A DNA stretch of 64,000 nucleotides from Candidatus Parcubacteria bacterium (GTDB taxonomy: Bacteria > Patescibacteriota > Saccharimonadia > Saccharimonadales > Saccharimonadaceae): assembly GCA_023432445.1 (NCBI GenBank), contig JAEYUP010000001.1, positions 558,001 through 622,000 on the forward strand, given 5' to 3'. Below the pieces are notes generated by a model. The model saw only the letters and a program-made list of their open reading frames with translations, ran no database searches and was not told where the DNA came from. Both the position numbers and the translations under genes were made by a program. This document shows positions 7,236 to 16,468 of the stretch, in pieces. The stretch's first letter is position 1, and each line of letters begins with the position of its first letter.

Positions 7236-9860
7236 ATGGCGATTACAAAACAGGGAGCTTTAACTAAAGTTTTTGGCGACCCACAGAAGAAAATCATTAA
7301 GAGACTGGAAAAGCGAGTTGAAGCAGTAAATGCTCTCGCCGACAAATACAAAAAGCTGTCAAAACCAGAGCTGAAAAAACAAACGGCAGTTCTAAAAAAG
7401 CGCCTTACTAAAAAAGGTGTTACGTTAGACACGATATTACCTGATGCATTCGCGTTAGTGCGAGAAGCTAGCGACCGCGTGCTCGGCATGCGCCACTTTG
7501 ATGTCCAGCTTATCGGTGGTATAACACTTCACGAGGGTAGCGTAGCTGAGATGAAGACCGGTGAGGGTAAGACTCTGGTGGCGACTCTACCGGTTTATCT
7601 AAATGCGCTCGAGGGCAAGGGCGTTCACGTCGTGACAGTCAACGACTATTTGGCTCAGCGTGACGCTGGCTGGATGGGCGAGTTGTATCATTTCCTCGGT
7701 CTCAGTGTTGGTGTTATCGTTAATGAAGCATCTTACTTGTTTGACCCAACCTTTGACAATCCGGCCCACACTGACCCGCGTATGCGAAAACTTCGTCCGG
7801 TGACTCGTAAAGAAGCTTATGCCGCGGATATTACTTACGGTACTAACAACGAATACGGTTTTGACTACCTGCGCGACAACATGGTTAATGAAGTTGACTT
7901 GCTACGTCAGCGAGATCTACACTTCGCGATTGTCGACGAAGTTGACTCAATCTTGATTGACGAGGCTCGAACACCCCTCATCATCAGTGCACCAGCTAGT
8001 GAGAACCCAGAAAATTATCAGCAATTTGCCCGAGTGGCTGCCAAACTTTCTTCCAGCGACTACGTGGTAGATGAAAAGCGCAAGATGGTGGCGCTGACAG
8101 ACGAAGGTGTCGACAAAGTCCAGCGATTACTGGGTATAAAAAACTTATACAGCCCTGACTACGTTCGGTCGGTCTATCACCTGGATCAAGCTCTCCGAGC
8201 TCAAACGCTCTTCCGCCGCGATAAAGAATATGTGGTTACAAAAGACGGCGAAGTTATCATTGTCGACGAGTTTACGGGACGACTTATGCCGGGCCGTCGC
8301 TACAACGAAGGTCTTCACCAAGCTATTGAAGCTAAGGAAAATGTCCCGGTGCTTCAAGAAAGCATGACGTTAGCGACAGTTTCATTCCAGAACTATTTCC
8401 GACTATATAAAAAGCTCTCTGGTATGACCGGAACCGCTTTCACTGAGGCTGAAGAGTTCCAGCAGATATACAAACTAGATGTCGTTCAAATTCCTTCTAA
8501 CCGACCAATAGCTCGTATCGACAAAGAAGATTTAATCTTCCGCACCGAAAAAGCCAAGATCAAGGCGATTGCCGATGCCGTGAAGGATTTTCATAAAGCC
8601 GGTCGTCCGGTGCTGATCGGTTCGGCCTCCATCGCTAAAAACGAACTGATCGCGGCACATCTTGACCGCGAAAAGATTCCTTACGAGATCCTTAACGCCA
8701 AGAATAACGAACGCGAAGCCGCCATCATTGAGAAGGCTGGCGAAAAGGGCGCCATCACACTGGCAACCAACATCGCTGGTCGTGGAACCGACATCAAGCT
8801 TGGCAAGGGTGTAGTGGAGCTTGGCGGCTTGGTGGTCATAGGTTCAGAGCGTCACGAATCTCGTCGGATCGACAACCAGCTACGTGGACGTGGTGGTCGT
8901 CAGGGCGATCCTGGCGAGACACAATTTTATGTTTCGACCGAAGACGACTTGATGAGGATTTTCCAGGGCGAGAGAATCGCAGCTATCATGAACCGAATTG
9001 GCGTTGATGACTCTGCGCCTATCCAACACCGCATGGTTAGTAAAACGCTCGAGGCTGCCCAAAAGCGAGTTGAGGGCTACAACTTTGACAACCGAAAGGA
9101 CGTCGTGCAGTACGACAACGTCATTAACCGCCATCGTCGAGTTGTTTATACTATCCGTCGTAAGATTCTCGAAGGTGCCGACATAAAGTCTGAAATCAAT
9201 CGCCTGATAGAGTCTAAAGTACGCGAGCTAACACTAGTGCCGGCAAAAAACAATCAAAACTTTATAACGGAGTTTGAGACAGCCTTTCCTATTAGTGAAA
9301 AGAAAATGACAGTCATCGGTGCTGAGAAGCGTGACAAGAAGCGTTTTGAAATGGCGCTAGAAGAGGTTAATAAGTATTACAAAACCAAAGAGAAGGAGCT
9401 CGAGCCGGAAGTATTGCGTAAAGTTGAACGAGAAGTTTATCTTCAGGTTCTTGATACCCTCTGGATGCAACACCTCGAGAACATGCAGCACCTTCGTGAC
9501 GGTATTCACTGGCGTAGCGTTGCCCAGAGAGACCCGTTGGTTGAGTATCGTAGCGAATCACAAAAACTATTTGATGGGCTTCAGGCTATGTTGCGCGACG
9601 AAGTACTACGAGCCATTATGCACGTGACGGCGCGTGATGCACTGGCTCGGGCTGAAGAGGACCACGAGACAGAGTTGACCCGACTTGCTGAAGACGCCGT
9701 CGAGAAGGGTGTCAACGAAATAACCATGGGCCAAGAGAACCGCGACGATGATTTTAAGGTCAAACGCGGCGAAGCGGCCGGTGAGGTGGCGCGCAAGAAG
9801 AACGTTGTTCGGAAAAAGAAAAAAGCTCAGCGCCAGAATCGCAAGAAAGGCCGTCATTAG
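7236..9860 (+). CDS. secA: Preprotein translocase ATPase SecA
   Basis: Motor of the Sec export channel, 874 residues from the ATG at 7236. The frame continues upstream to 7158, but the SD AGGCGAGGG sits just before 7236 and the N-terminus there matches SecA (LTKVFGDPQKKIIKRLEK). Visible features are Walker A GEGKT (~residue 108), the DEAD-like VDEVDSILIDEAR (~235), the QQ/GRGTDIKLG and RGRGGRQGDPG helicase motifs, and a helical scaffold. The C-terminal zinc motif (CxCx8CH) found in many SecA proteins is absent; the protein ends in a Lys/Arg-rich tail. It is followed 3 nt later by an M16 peptidase gene. Confidence 0.97.
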   Translation: MAITKQGALTKVFGDPQKKIIKRLEKRVEAVNALADKYKKLSKPELKKQTAVLKKRLTKKGVTLDTILPDAFALVREASDRVLGMRHFDVQLIGGITLHEGSVAEMKTGEGKTLVATLPVYLNALEGKGVHVVTVNDYLAQRDAGWMGELYHFLGLSVGVIVNEASYLFDPTFDNPAHTDPRMRKLRPVTRKEAYAADITYGTNNEYGFDYLRDNMVNEVDLLRQRDLHFAIVDEVDSILIDEARTPLIISAPASENPENYQQFARVAAKLSSSDYVVDEKRKMVALTDEGVDKVQRLLGIKNLYSPDYVRSVYHLDQALRAQTLFRRDKEYVVTKDGEVIIVDEFTGRLMPGRRYNEGLHQAIEAKENVPVLQESMTLATVSFQNYFRLYKKLSGMTGTAFTEAEEFQQIYKLDVVQIPSNRPIARIDKEDLIFRTEKAKIKAIADAVKDFHKAGRPVLIGSASIAKNELIAAHLDREKIPYEILNAKNNEREAAIIEKAGEKGAITLATNIAGRGTDIKLGKGVVELGGLVVIGSERHESRRIDNQLRGRGGRQGDPGETQFYVSTEDDLMRIFQGERIAAIMNRIGVDDSAPIQHRMVSKTLEAAQKRVEGYNFDNRKDVVQYDNVINRHRRVVYTIRRKILEGADIKSEINRLIESKVRELTLVPAKNNQNFITEFETAFPISEKKMTVIGAEKRDKKRFEMALEEVNKYYKTKEKELEPEVLRKVEREVYLQVLDTLWMQHLENMQHLRDGIHWRSVAQRDPLVEYRSESQKLFDGLQAMLRDEVLRAIMHVTARDALARAEEDHETELTRLAEDAVEKGVNEITMGQENRDDDFKVKRGEAAGEVARKKNVVRKKKKAQRQNRKKGRH

Positions 9861-9863
9861 AAA

Positions 9864-11150
9864 ATGAATCATACTGTTGAAGAGGTGAAGTTGAAAAACG
9901 GCGCCAGAGGTTTGCTGATCGACGTGCCAGGCGCGACCGTTATGAGTATGCAGTTTCAGTTCCGTGCCGGCAACCGTTATGCTAAAAACGCTGAGATTGA
10001 GCAGGTTGCGCACATTATGGAGCACATGGCATTTGGGGCTAATGCTCGCTTTAGTTCTGAAAAAGCTTTTGAAGCCGAGTTCACAAAAAATGGTGCCTAC
10101 CACAATGCCTACACGTCTGACTTATCGATGGTTTATGAAGCAGACTGCGCCGACTTTGAGTGGGATAGAATACTCGACCTACAGAAACTAAGTATTTGTG
10201 AGCCACGCTTTAACGAGAAAGAGCTTGAGGCTGAGAAGGGAAATGTTCGAAGTGAACTAACGAACTACCTTAACGATCACCATCGAATATTGTGGCCGCG
10301 TATTCAGCAATTGCTGGGTGAAGATGTACTGACGTATCGCCAGTGTATAAATACAATTTCAAACGTGACATTGGCTGACATTAAAGAGCACCATAAACGG
10401 ACCCACACTACCAAAAACATGCGTTTCGTTATAGCGGGCAAACTACACGGCCGTAAAAGCGAGATTGTTCGCCAGTTGGAGGCCTTTGAGTTACCTGAGG
10501 GCGAGCGCTTTGAGGTGCCTAAAGACGAACTTCATAGCGCGCACCCAACCATAATCCGTCGTAAAGACGCTTCCAACATAACTTTCGGCTGGACGATGAC
10601 GGTGCCTAGGACTCTCGCTGACGACGAGCTAGACGCCATGCATCACCTCAACCATATCCTGGCTGGCACGACGACTTCTCGTATTTACGGTAAAGCCCGC
10701 GCTAAAGGCTTGGCGTACCACATCGGTTCGTATTCTAGCGCTGGTTTTCACGACAGCTCTTGGGATATTTCGGGGCAAGTTAACCATGAGGCGGCACCGG
10801 CTCTTTTCCAGATAATCGCCCGAGAAATGAAAGCGGTGCTAGACGGCAAAATAAGCGATGAGGAGATAGAATCTGCTAAGTCGTTCGGCCTTGGTCGCTA
10901 CCAAATGGGCGCCCAGACAGTCTCGCAGATTAGCGGATTTTATACCAATCGTTATTTTGCGGACGATTTCATCAAAGACTATAGTAAAGTTCCTGATATG
11001 ATCCGTCGTGTCACAAGGGAAAAAATTGTCGAGACTGCTCGCCAGTTCATCGATGCTAATACCTGGGTGATCGCAGCTGTTAGTAGTGGCGACCGCAATG
11101 AACTGGTGGAGCTTTCGTCCTCATTAGAGAAACTCTTCGATAAGGAGTAA
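9864..11150 (+). CDS. M16 family zinc peptidase (pitrilysin/processing-peptidase type)
   Basis: 428-residue protein with the inverted zinc motif HIMEH (residues 50-54) and a downstream conserved Glu-containing helix (EKELEAEKGNVRSELT, ~120-135) supplying the third ligand. That makes it a catalytically intact M16 protease. The second half is the degenerate M16 C-domain (GTTTSRIYGKARAKGLAYHIGSY). M16B proteins of this length degrade peptides as dimers or hetero-oligomers. It starts 3 nt after secA and 9 nt before murD, so it is part of the same run. A role in clearing peptides or signal sequences is only suggested by its position. Confidence 0.9.
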   Translation: MNHTVEEVKLKNGARGLLIDVPGATVMSMQFQFRAGNRYAKNAEIEQVAHIMEHMAFGANARFSSEKAFEAEFTKNGAYHNAYTSDLSMVYEADCADFEWDRILDLQKLSICEPRFNEKELEAEKGNVRSELTNYLNDHHRILWPRIQQLLGEDVLTYRQCINTISNVTLADIKEHHKRTHTTKNMRFVIAGKLHGRKSEIVRQLEAFELPEGERFEVPKDELHSAHPTIIRRKDASNITFGWTMTVPRTLADDELDAMHHLNHILAGTTTSRIYGKARAKGLAYHIGSYSSAGFHDSSWDISGQVNHEAAPALFQIIAREMKAVLDGKISDEEIESAKSFGLGRYQMGAQTVSQISGFYTNRYFADDFIKDYSKVPDMIRRVTREKIVETARQFIDANTWVIAAVSSGDRNELVELSSSLEKLFDKE

Positions 11151-11159
11151 GATAAGATT

Positions 11160-12449
11160 ATGAAAATCGCAATCGCAGGATACGGCGTAGAAGGCGAGGC
11201 GAACTACCGCTATTGGTCTAAAAATCCGCAGAATGAACTTACAATAGTTGATGAGGCGGTAGCTCCTACGCACCCGCTGCCTGAAGGCGCTAAGACTATT
11301 CTTGGACCGGGCGTTTTTGACAAACTTGAAGACTTTGATTTAGTGATTCGCACCGCCGGATTAGCGCCGAAAAAGATTAAGACAAATGGCAAAGTGTGGA
11401 GCGCGACAAACGAGTTTTTTGAGAAGTGCCCGGCGCGCATAATCGGCGTCACCGGTTCAAAGGGTAAGGGTACAACTACGAGTCTGATTGCCTCAATTCT
11501 TGAAAAATCGGGCAAGAGGGTATGGCTAGTCGGCAACATTGGCGCCGCCGCACTAGATGTATTGGATGAAGTTCAGCCGGACGACGTCGTTGTTTATGAG
11601 TTATCCAGTTTTCAGCTTTGGGACATTGAGCGCTCGCCGCAGACCGCCATTGTGCTATATATAGAACCAGAGCATCTGAATGTTCACGACGATTTGGAAG
11701 ATTATATTAAGGCCAAAGCGAACATTGTTCTTTCCCAAAGGAGCGGCGACACGGTTATATATAATGCCGACAATGATTTCGCGTCAGCTATTGCCTTAAA
11801 ATCGCCAGCTAATAATAAAATAAAATACCCAGACTCAGAGCGTGCTCACGTCGAAGACGGCAGCTTTTATTACGGCTCCCAGAAACTGTTTTCGGTGGAT
11901 GCGCTACAGGTTAAAGGCCAACACAACATTAATAACACCTTGGCGGCGATTGACGCTGTCTGGCCTATTACTTCTGATCCTGATGTTATTGAGGCGGGCG
12001 TAAGAGCATTTTCGGGTTTGCCTCACAGGCTGGCGTTTGTGCGCTCAGTAGGGGGAGTGTCCTTCTACGACGACAGTATTGCCACAACACCAGGATCGGC
12101 GATAGCTGCGCTACGAGCCTTTCCTGATGAGCACAAGGTCATTATATTGGGAGGTTCTTCCAAGGGTAGCGATTTTGAGCCCTTGGTGCAGGAGATTTTG
12201 CGCCATGATGCCAAGGCTATTCTTATAGGCTCTGAGGCGAATAAAATAGCCGATGAACTTCGAGGGGTTGGTTTAACGAATTTTGAAATAATGCAAGGCG
12301 AGCCTATGCGGTTGATAGTTGAAAAAGCCAAAGAAATGTCGGGCGACGCAGGTGTCGTTTTACTTAGTCCAGCGGCAGCCAGCTTTGGCGATTTTAAAGA
12401 CTATGCAGATAGGGGCGACCAGTTTATTGAAGCGGTAAATGGATTGTAA
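11160..12449 (+). CDS. murD: UDP-N-acetylmuramoyl-alanine-D-glutamate ligase
   Basis: Adds D-glutamate to UDP-MurNAc-L-Ala in peptidoglycan precursor synthesis. 429 residues with an N-terminal Rossmann-like domain starting MKIAIAGYGVEG. The central ATPase P-loop is written GSKGKGTTT (~98-106) where textbook MurD has GTNGKTT. The Mur ligase signatures YELSSFQLWD and EPEHLNVHDDLEDY follow, with a C-terminal domain containing DDSIATTPGSAIAAL and GGSSKGSDF. It is separated from the rest of the dcw genes at 33-42 kb and sits in an operon with secA, the M16 peptidase and prfB. Confidence 0.94.
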   Translation: MKIAIAGYGVEGEANYRYWSKNPQNELTIVDEAVAPTHPLPEGAKTILGPGVFDKLEDFDLVIRTAGLAPKKIKTNGKVWSATNEFFEKCPARIIGVTGSKGKGTTTSLIASILEKSGKRVWLVGNIGAAALDVLDEVQPDDVVVYELSSFQLWDIERSPQTAIVLYIEPEHLNVHDDLEDYIKAKANIVLSQRSGDTVIYNADNDFASAIALKSPANNKIKYPDSERAHVEDGSFYYGSQKLFSVDALQVKGQHNINNTLAAIDAVWPITSDPDVIEAGVRAFSGLPHRLAFVRSVGGVSFYDDSIATTPGSAIAALRAFPDEHKVIILGGSSKGSDFEPLVQEILRHDAKAILIGSEANKIADELRGVGLTNFEIMQGEPMRLIVEKAKEMSGDAGVVLLSPAAASFGDFKDYADRGDQFIEAVNGL

Positions 12450-12451
12450 TT

Positions 12452-13534
12452 GTGCAGCCATTGATCAAACGCACTAGGGAATTGTCTGAACAGGTTCAAG
12501 CTGCTATGGGCCGACTTGGAGTGCCAGCAAAACAGCAGGCAATCGAAGCTAGTGAGCAAGAGCTGGCTGTTCCGGAAATTTGGAACAATCCTACGTACGC
12601 CCAGGAGCAGAGTAAGAAGTTGGCAGCGTTGAAAGCGGTAGTCGATCCATGGGTGGTGCTGGCTGCCCAGGTGGCTGACCTAGAAGAGTTAATGTCTATA
12701 GGCGACGATTCTTTAGCGGCTGAGTTTGATGGCCAGATTACGGCTTTAGAGAAAGAATTCGGCAAGTTGAGGAAGGCGCTACTGTTTGATGGAGAGTTTG
12801 ACGACCATAATGTCATCTTGCGTCTTAGCGCTGGAGCGGGAGGTACTGATGCCCAGGACTGGACGGAAATGCTGGAACGAATGTATCTTCGTTGGGCAGA
12901 AAAAGAAGGTCTGACGGCTAAGATCATCGATCGTTCAAGCGGTGAAGAGGCTGGTGTGAAGGCTAGTATTATTGAGATCGAAGGTCCGTATGCTTACGGC
13001 AAACTTCGGTCTGAAAACGGTGTTCACAGACTCGTACGGTTAAGTCCTTTTAACAGTGATAATCTTCGCCAGACAAGCTTTGCCTTAGTTGAGGTGTTGC
13101 CGCAGATTGACGCCCCGTCTGAGGTAGAGATAGAAGACAAGGACCTAAAGGTCGACGTTTATCGCGCTGGCGGTCATGGCGGACAATCAGTCAACACGAC
13201 AGATTCAGCCGTTCGAGTTACTCATATACCTACAGGAATCGTGGTGGCCATCCAGAACGAGCGGTCTCAGCTGCAAAATAAAGAGACGGCTATGAAGATA
13301 TTACGCTCCAAATTGGCACAGATGCGCTTGGAGCAACACGCTGAGTCGATGGGAGAACTCCGGGCAGGTGAATCGGCCAACTGGGGTAGTCAGATTCGAA
13401 ACTACGTCCTTCATCCATATACGCTCGTTAAAGATACTCGTACAAAGCACGAAACCAACAATGCCCAGGGGGTGTTGGATGGCGACATCAACCCATTTAT
13501 AGAAGCATTTCTTGAGGCGCCGGAGCCCTTGTAG
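12452..13534 (+). CDS. prfB: Peptide chain release factor 2
   Basis: 360-residue class I release factor that reads UAA and UGA. The GGQ loop is visible (RAGGHGGQSVNTTDSAVR), as is the typical ending with HNNAQGVLDGDINPFIEAFL-like sequence. It starts at GTG 12452, 2 nt after murD, and the N-terminus aligns with full-length RF2 (EIWNNPTYAQEQSKKLAALK). There is no in-frame UGA and no programmed +1 frameshift, so the classical autoregulation is absent. Presence of RF2 shows UGA is a stop here, excluding the UGA-Gly code of Gracilibacteria/SR1. Confidence 0.95.
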   Translation: MQPLIKRTRELSEQVQAAMGRLGVPAKQQAIEASEQELAVPEIWNNPTYAQEQSKKLAALKAVVDPWVVLAAQVADLEELMSIGDDSLAAEFDGQITALEKEFGKLRKALLFDGEFDDHNVILRLSAGAGGTDAQDWTEMLERMYLRWAEKEGLTAKIIDRSSGEEAGVKASIIEIEGPYAYGKLRSENGVHRLVRLSPFNSDNLRQTSFALVEVLPQIDAPSEVEIEDKDLKVDVYRAGGHGGQSVNTTDSAVRVTHIPTGIVVAIQNERSQLQNKETAMKILRSKLAQMRLEQHAESMGELRAGESANWGSQIRNYVLHPYTLVKDTRTKHETNNAQGVLDGDINPFIEAFLEAPEPL

Positions 13535-13546
13535 CAACCAAGCTTA

Positions 13547-13555
13547 TGCTATAAT
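13547..13555 (+). promoter_or_regulatory. Consensus extended -10 (TGC-TATAAT) for ftsE
   Basis: Perfect TGCTATAAT ends 8 nt before the ftsE ATG at 13564. This is too close for a leader with an RBS, so the transcript should be leaderless. No clear -35. Confidence 0.75.
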
Positions 13556-13563
13556 GGACCGTA

Positions 13564-14247
13564 ATGATTCTATTAGATAGGGTAACAAAAACGTACGGAA
13601 AAGACGCGGCGCCGGCAGTTAACCGCATGAGTCTTTTTATTGAACCGAAAGAGTTTGTCATCATTGTCGGTTCTTCTGGTGCCGGCAAGTCAACACTACT
13701 TCGTCTACTTACGCGTGAGGAAAAGCCGACAAGCGGCAAGATAGTCGTCGGCGGCATTGACTACGACACATTAAAGGATAGTCAGGTGCCGATGTTGCGA
13801 CGTAAAATTGGCGTAGTTTTTCAAGACTTTAAGCTATTGCCGCGTCGGACTGTCTATGAAAACATCGCTTTTGCGCTTGAGATCGCTGGAATGACTGGGC
13901 GCGAGATCAAGAGTACCGTTCCAAAAGTTATCGACCTGGTTGGCTTAACTGGTAAAGAAAAACAGTTTCCAAGTGAGCTTTCTGGCGGTGAGAGGCAACG
14001 GGTAGCTATCGCCCGTGCGATTGTCCGTCAGCCTAAGATTTTGATAGCCGACGAGCCGACCGGTAACTTGGACCCAAAGAACACCTGGGAAATAGTCCGT
14101 TTACTAGAAAAGATTAACAAGTATGGAACGACCGTCCTTTTAACTACTCACAACGCTGACATAGTTAACAAACTGAAGCGACGCGTCATAACTCTTGAAA
14201 ACGGCAAAGTGACTGGTGATCAGGCTGAGGGGAGTTATCGACAATGA
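13564..14247 (+). CDS. ftsE: Cell division ABC ATPase FtsE
   Basis: 227-residue cytoplasmic ATPase of the FtsEX complex, which couples division to activation of peptidoglycan hydrolases. It has Walker A GSSGAGKST (~37-45), signature LSGGERQR, Walker B ILIADEP followed by TGNLDP, and the FtsE-typical FQDFKLLPRRTVYENIAFAL. It overlaps ftsX by 4 nt (ATGA), and a CHAP hydrolase follows ftsX, strengthening the FtsE call over a generic LolD-like ATPase. Its own extended -10 promoter makes it the first gene of the ftsE-ftsX-CHAP-ctp group. Confidence 0.94.
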   Translation: MILLDRVTKTYGKDAAPAVNRMSLFIEPKEFVIIVGSSGAGKSTLLRLLTREEKPTSGKIVVGGIDYDTLKDSQVPMLRRKIGVVFQDFKLLPRRTVYENIAFALEIAGMTGREIKSTVPKVIDLVGLTGKEKQFPSELSGGERQRVAIARAIVRQPKILIADEPTGNLDPKNTWEIVRLLEKINKYGTTVLLTTHNADIVNKLKRRVITLENGKVTGDQAEGSYRQ

Positions 14248-15236
14248 TGGCTACAAAGAAGCAGAAGCTAGCTGAGAACAAAGCGACCAAACAGAAGAAG
14301 CAGCGTCGACGGCAGTGGATCACTTTTATTCGAATGTGTCGCTACGGCGTCAACAACTTCACCCGCAATGCTTGGTTGACTATAGCCGCTATGGCCGTCA
14401 TGACTATCACATTACTAATCGTGTTTATGGGCGTAGTGTCGCACCAGGTTTTGGTTGACACCGTTTCTCAATTGCGCGATCGAGTTAATATGTCGATTTA
14501 TCTAAAGACCGAGACCACCCAGGAGGACGCGGCGACCGTTGTAGGCGAGCTGCGAAAACTGTCTTCGGTAGTTGACGTATCTGCCAAGTCTCCAGATCAG
14601 GCTAGAGAGCAATTTGTTGAGGACAATAAAGATAACGCAGATACACTCGACGCCCTAAAAGAGGCAACTAATAAGTTCCCGTGGACAATTAGCATACGAG
14701 TACAGGATATTAATAAGACCGATGAGTTGACTAGCTTTGTGGCCGAAAACGAAACGGCCAAGCCTCATATCGACCCTGACCGTGCGCCGTCATTTGCGGG
14801 CGAGAGGCGACAGGCAATTACCTCTATAGGCAGAGCGGCTAGTTTTGCCCAGCAGATCGGGATAATAGCTAGTGCTGTGTTCATCAGTATTTCGATGTTG
14901 ATAATATTCAACACTATCCGTATGGCGATATTTAACCGCCGCGAGGAAATCCAAATGATGAAATTGATTGGTGCCGAGCGAAGTTTCATAAGAGGACCTT
15001 TTGTGGTTGAGGCGGTTGTCTACGGTTTCTTTGCGGCTTTGATAGCCAGCGCAATTGGTTATGGCCTGCTGATACTGGCTGCTCCGTCGCTTAAAGAGGC
15101 AGAGGTGAACGTTCAGCCTATTGTCGATACGCTAATGTTCTATGCTGGCTTTGTTGTTCTTGGAATGATAATACTAGGTGGCATCATCGGAGTTGTATCA
15201 TCGATGCTGGCTACCAGGCGCTACCTAAAACTTTAG
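14244..15236 (+). CDS. ftsX: Cell division protein FtsX
   Basis: 330-residue membrane partner of FtsE. A basic cytoplasmic N-terminus precedes TM1 (~42-65). An extracytoplasmic loop (~65-195) follows, the region that contacts the hydrolase in other bacteria. Three C-terminal helices end the protein, with NRREEIQMMKLIGAERSFIRGPF before the third helix, the usual FtsX/MacB coupling motif. The start overlaps ftsE. The following gene encodes a secreted coiled-coil CHAP protein, the arrangement expected for an FtsEX-PcsB-type system. Confidence 0.94.
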   Translation: MMATKKQKLAENKATKQKKQRRRQWITFIRMCRYGVNNFTRNAWLTIAAMAVMTITLLIVFMGVVSHQVLVDTVSQLRDRVNMSIYLKTETTQEDAATVVGELRKLSSVVDVSAKSPDQAREQFVEDNKDNADTLDALKEATNKFPWTISIRVQDINKTDELTSFVAENETAKPHIDPDRAPSFAGERRQAITSIGRAASFAQQIGIIASAVFISISMLIIFNTIRMAIFNRREEIQMMKLIGAERSFIRGPFVVEAVVYGFFAALIASAIGYGLLILAAPSLKEAEVNVQPIVDTLMFYAGFVVLGMIILGGIIGVVSSMLATRRYLKL

Positions 15237-15262
15237 GCGGTTTGACGATGCTAAAACGCTCA

Positions 15263-15271
15263 TGGTATTAT
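15263..15271 (+). promoter_or_regulatory. Extended -10 (TGG-TATTAT) before CHAP gene
   Basis: TGGTATTAT ends 11 nt before ATG 15283, giving the hydrolase gene a second, leaderless start in addition to read-through from ftsX. Confidence 0.55.
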
Positions 15272-15282
15272 AGGTGTACGTG

Positions 15283-16467
15283 ATGAAACTGCGCACCACC
15301 ACACCAGTATCGCTTTCGCAGATCGCCTGGAAGATTGCTGCGGTCTGTCTCTTGCTATCAGCACTTGTGGCCGGTATCTTTTACCTTAACCGTCCTGTGT
15401 CGGCTGACCAGTATGATGATCGCATTAGGGCCTTGCAGCAGGACATGAATGAGTATCAGAAAGAGGCTAATCGTCTCAACGCTCAATCTATTACACTGGC
15501 TAATACCTTGGCTCAACTAGCTAACCAACGCAACGCGCTTCAGGCTCAGATAGACATCAGCCAGGCGAAACATGACAAGCTGGTTATAGAGATCAAAGAA
15601 ACCGAGGAAGAGATTAAGCGAAACCAAGACGCTCTAGGGGTGACCTTGGCTGATCTTTATGTCGACGACAGTATTTCGCCGATAGAGATGTTGGCAAGTA
15701 GTAGGGGTATTAACGAATACCTAGACAAGCAGGAGTATCGAAATTCTATCCGTGACGAGCTCGGTAATACTATTGCTAAGGTGCGCGACTTAAAAGCTGA
15801 GCTGACTAACCAGAAAAACGAAGTGGCTCAGGTTCTAAAAGAGCAGAAGAGCGCTCGAGAAACCTTGAAGGCACGCGAGAGGGAGCAGAGTACGCTACTT
15901 GCTCAGACTAAGAGCGACGAATCTAACTATCAGAAGTTAATTCGGGACAGCAAGAATAAGATAGAAGAAGCCAGGGCTCAACAGGCGGCTATGAACGCCC
16001 GAGCCAACCAAGGCGGTGGTTATGTGCTTATAAGTGGCGGGTCATTATCGGCATATCCTTGGAACTCAAATAACTGTTATGTAGACGCCAACGCTCTTTC
16101 TTACGATGGGGCTGATGGTAACGGTGGCGACGGTTATGGCTATGGTTGTCGTCAATGTACAAGTTATGCGGCCTGGAAGGTGGCTCAAGCAACCGGACGA
16201 TATTATCGCAACTGGGGTAATGGTGGTCAGTTTGCATCTAGCGCCATCAACGCAGGCTATCGAAATCTTGGCAATAGACCGCAGGCTGGCTCTATAGCGG
16301 TCATGTGGGGCAACCCTGGACATGTTGCTTGGGTGGAGGCGGTTAGCGCCGACGGTAGCCAGGTGACTATCAGCCAGTACAACTGGAACTATGGTACCGG
16401 TTGGGGTATGTACAGTATGATGACTCTTTCCAGCTCCGTGTTTGACCAATACGTGAAGATTACTTAG
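15283..16467 (+). CDS. Secreted coiled-coil CHAP peptidoglycan hydrolase (PcsB-like)
   Basis: 394-residue exported protein. A membrane or signal segment (~residues 12-32, ending PVSA) is followed by a long Gln/Glu/Lys-rich coiled coil (~45-240), a Gly/Ala linker and a C-terminal CHAP domain. The likely catalytic Cys is in CRQCTSYAAW and the His in NPGHVAWVEA. This architecture matches PcsB/CwlO-type hydrolases controlled by FtsEX through the coiled coil, and ftsEX lie directly upstream. In-frame GTGs exist at 15274 and 15280, but ATG 15283 fits the -10 spacing. Likely role: daughter-cell separation, inferred from context. Confidence 0.9.
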   Translation: MKLRTTTPVSLSQIAWKIAAVCLLLSALVAGIFYLNRPVSADQYDDRIRALQQDMNEYQKEANRLNAQSITLANTLAQLANQRNALQAQIDISQAKHDKLVIEIKETEEEIKRNQDALGVTLADLYVDDSISPIEMLASSRGINEYLDKQEYRNSIRDELGNTIAKVRDLKAELTNQKNEVAQVLKEQKSARETLKAREREQSTLLAQTKSDESNYQKLIRDSKNKIEEARAQQAAMNARANQGGGYVLISGGSLSAYPWNSNNCYVDANALSYDGADGNGGDGYGYGCRQCTSYAAWKVAQATGRYYRNWGNGGQFASSAINAGYRNLGNRPQAGSIAVMWGNPGHVAWVEAVSADGSQVTISQYNWNYGTGWGMYSMMTLSSSVFDQYVKIT

Positions 16468-16468
16468 C

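Noticed and set aside
12452..13534. Programmed +1 frameshift in prfB
   Set aside because: The reading frame is continuous from GTG 12452 with no in-frame UGA near codon 25.
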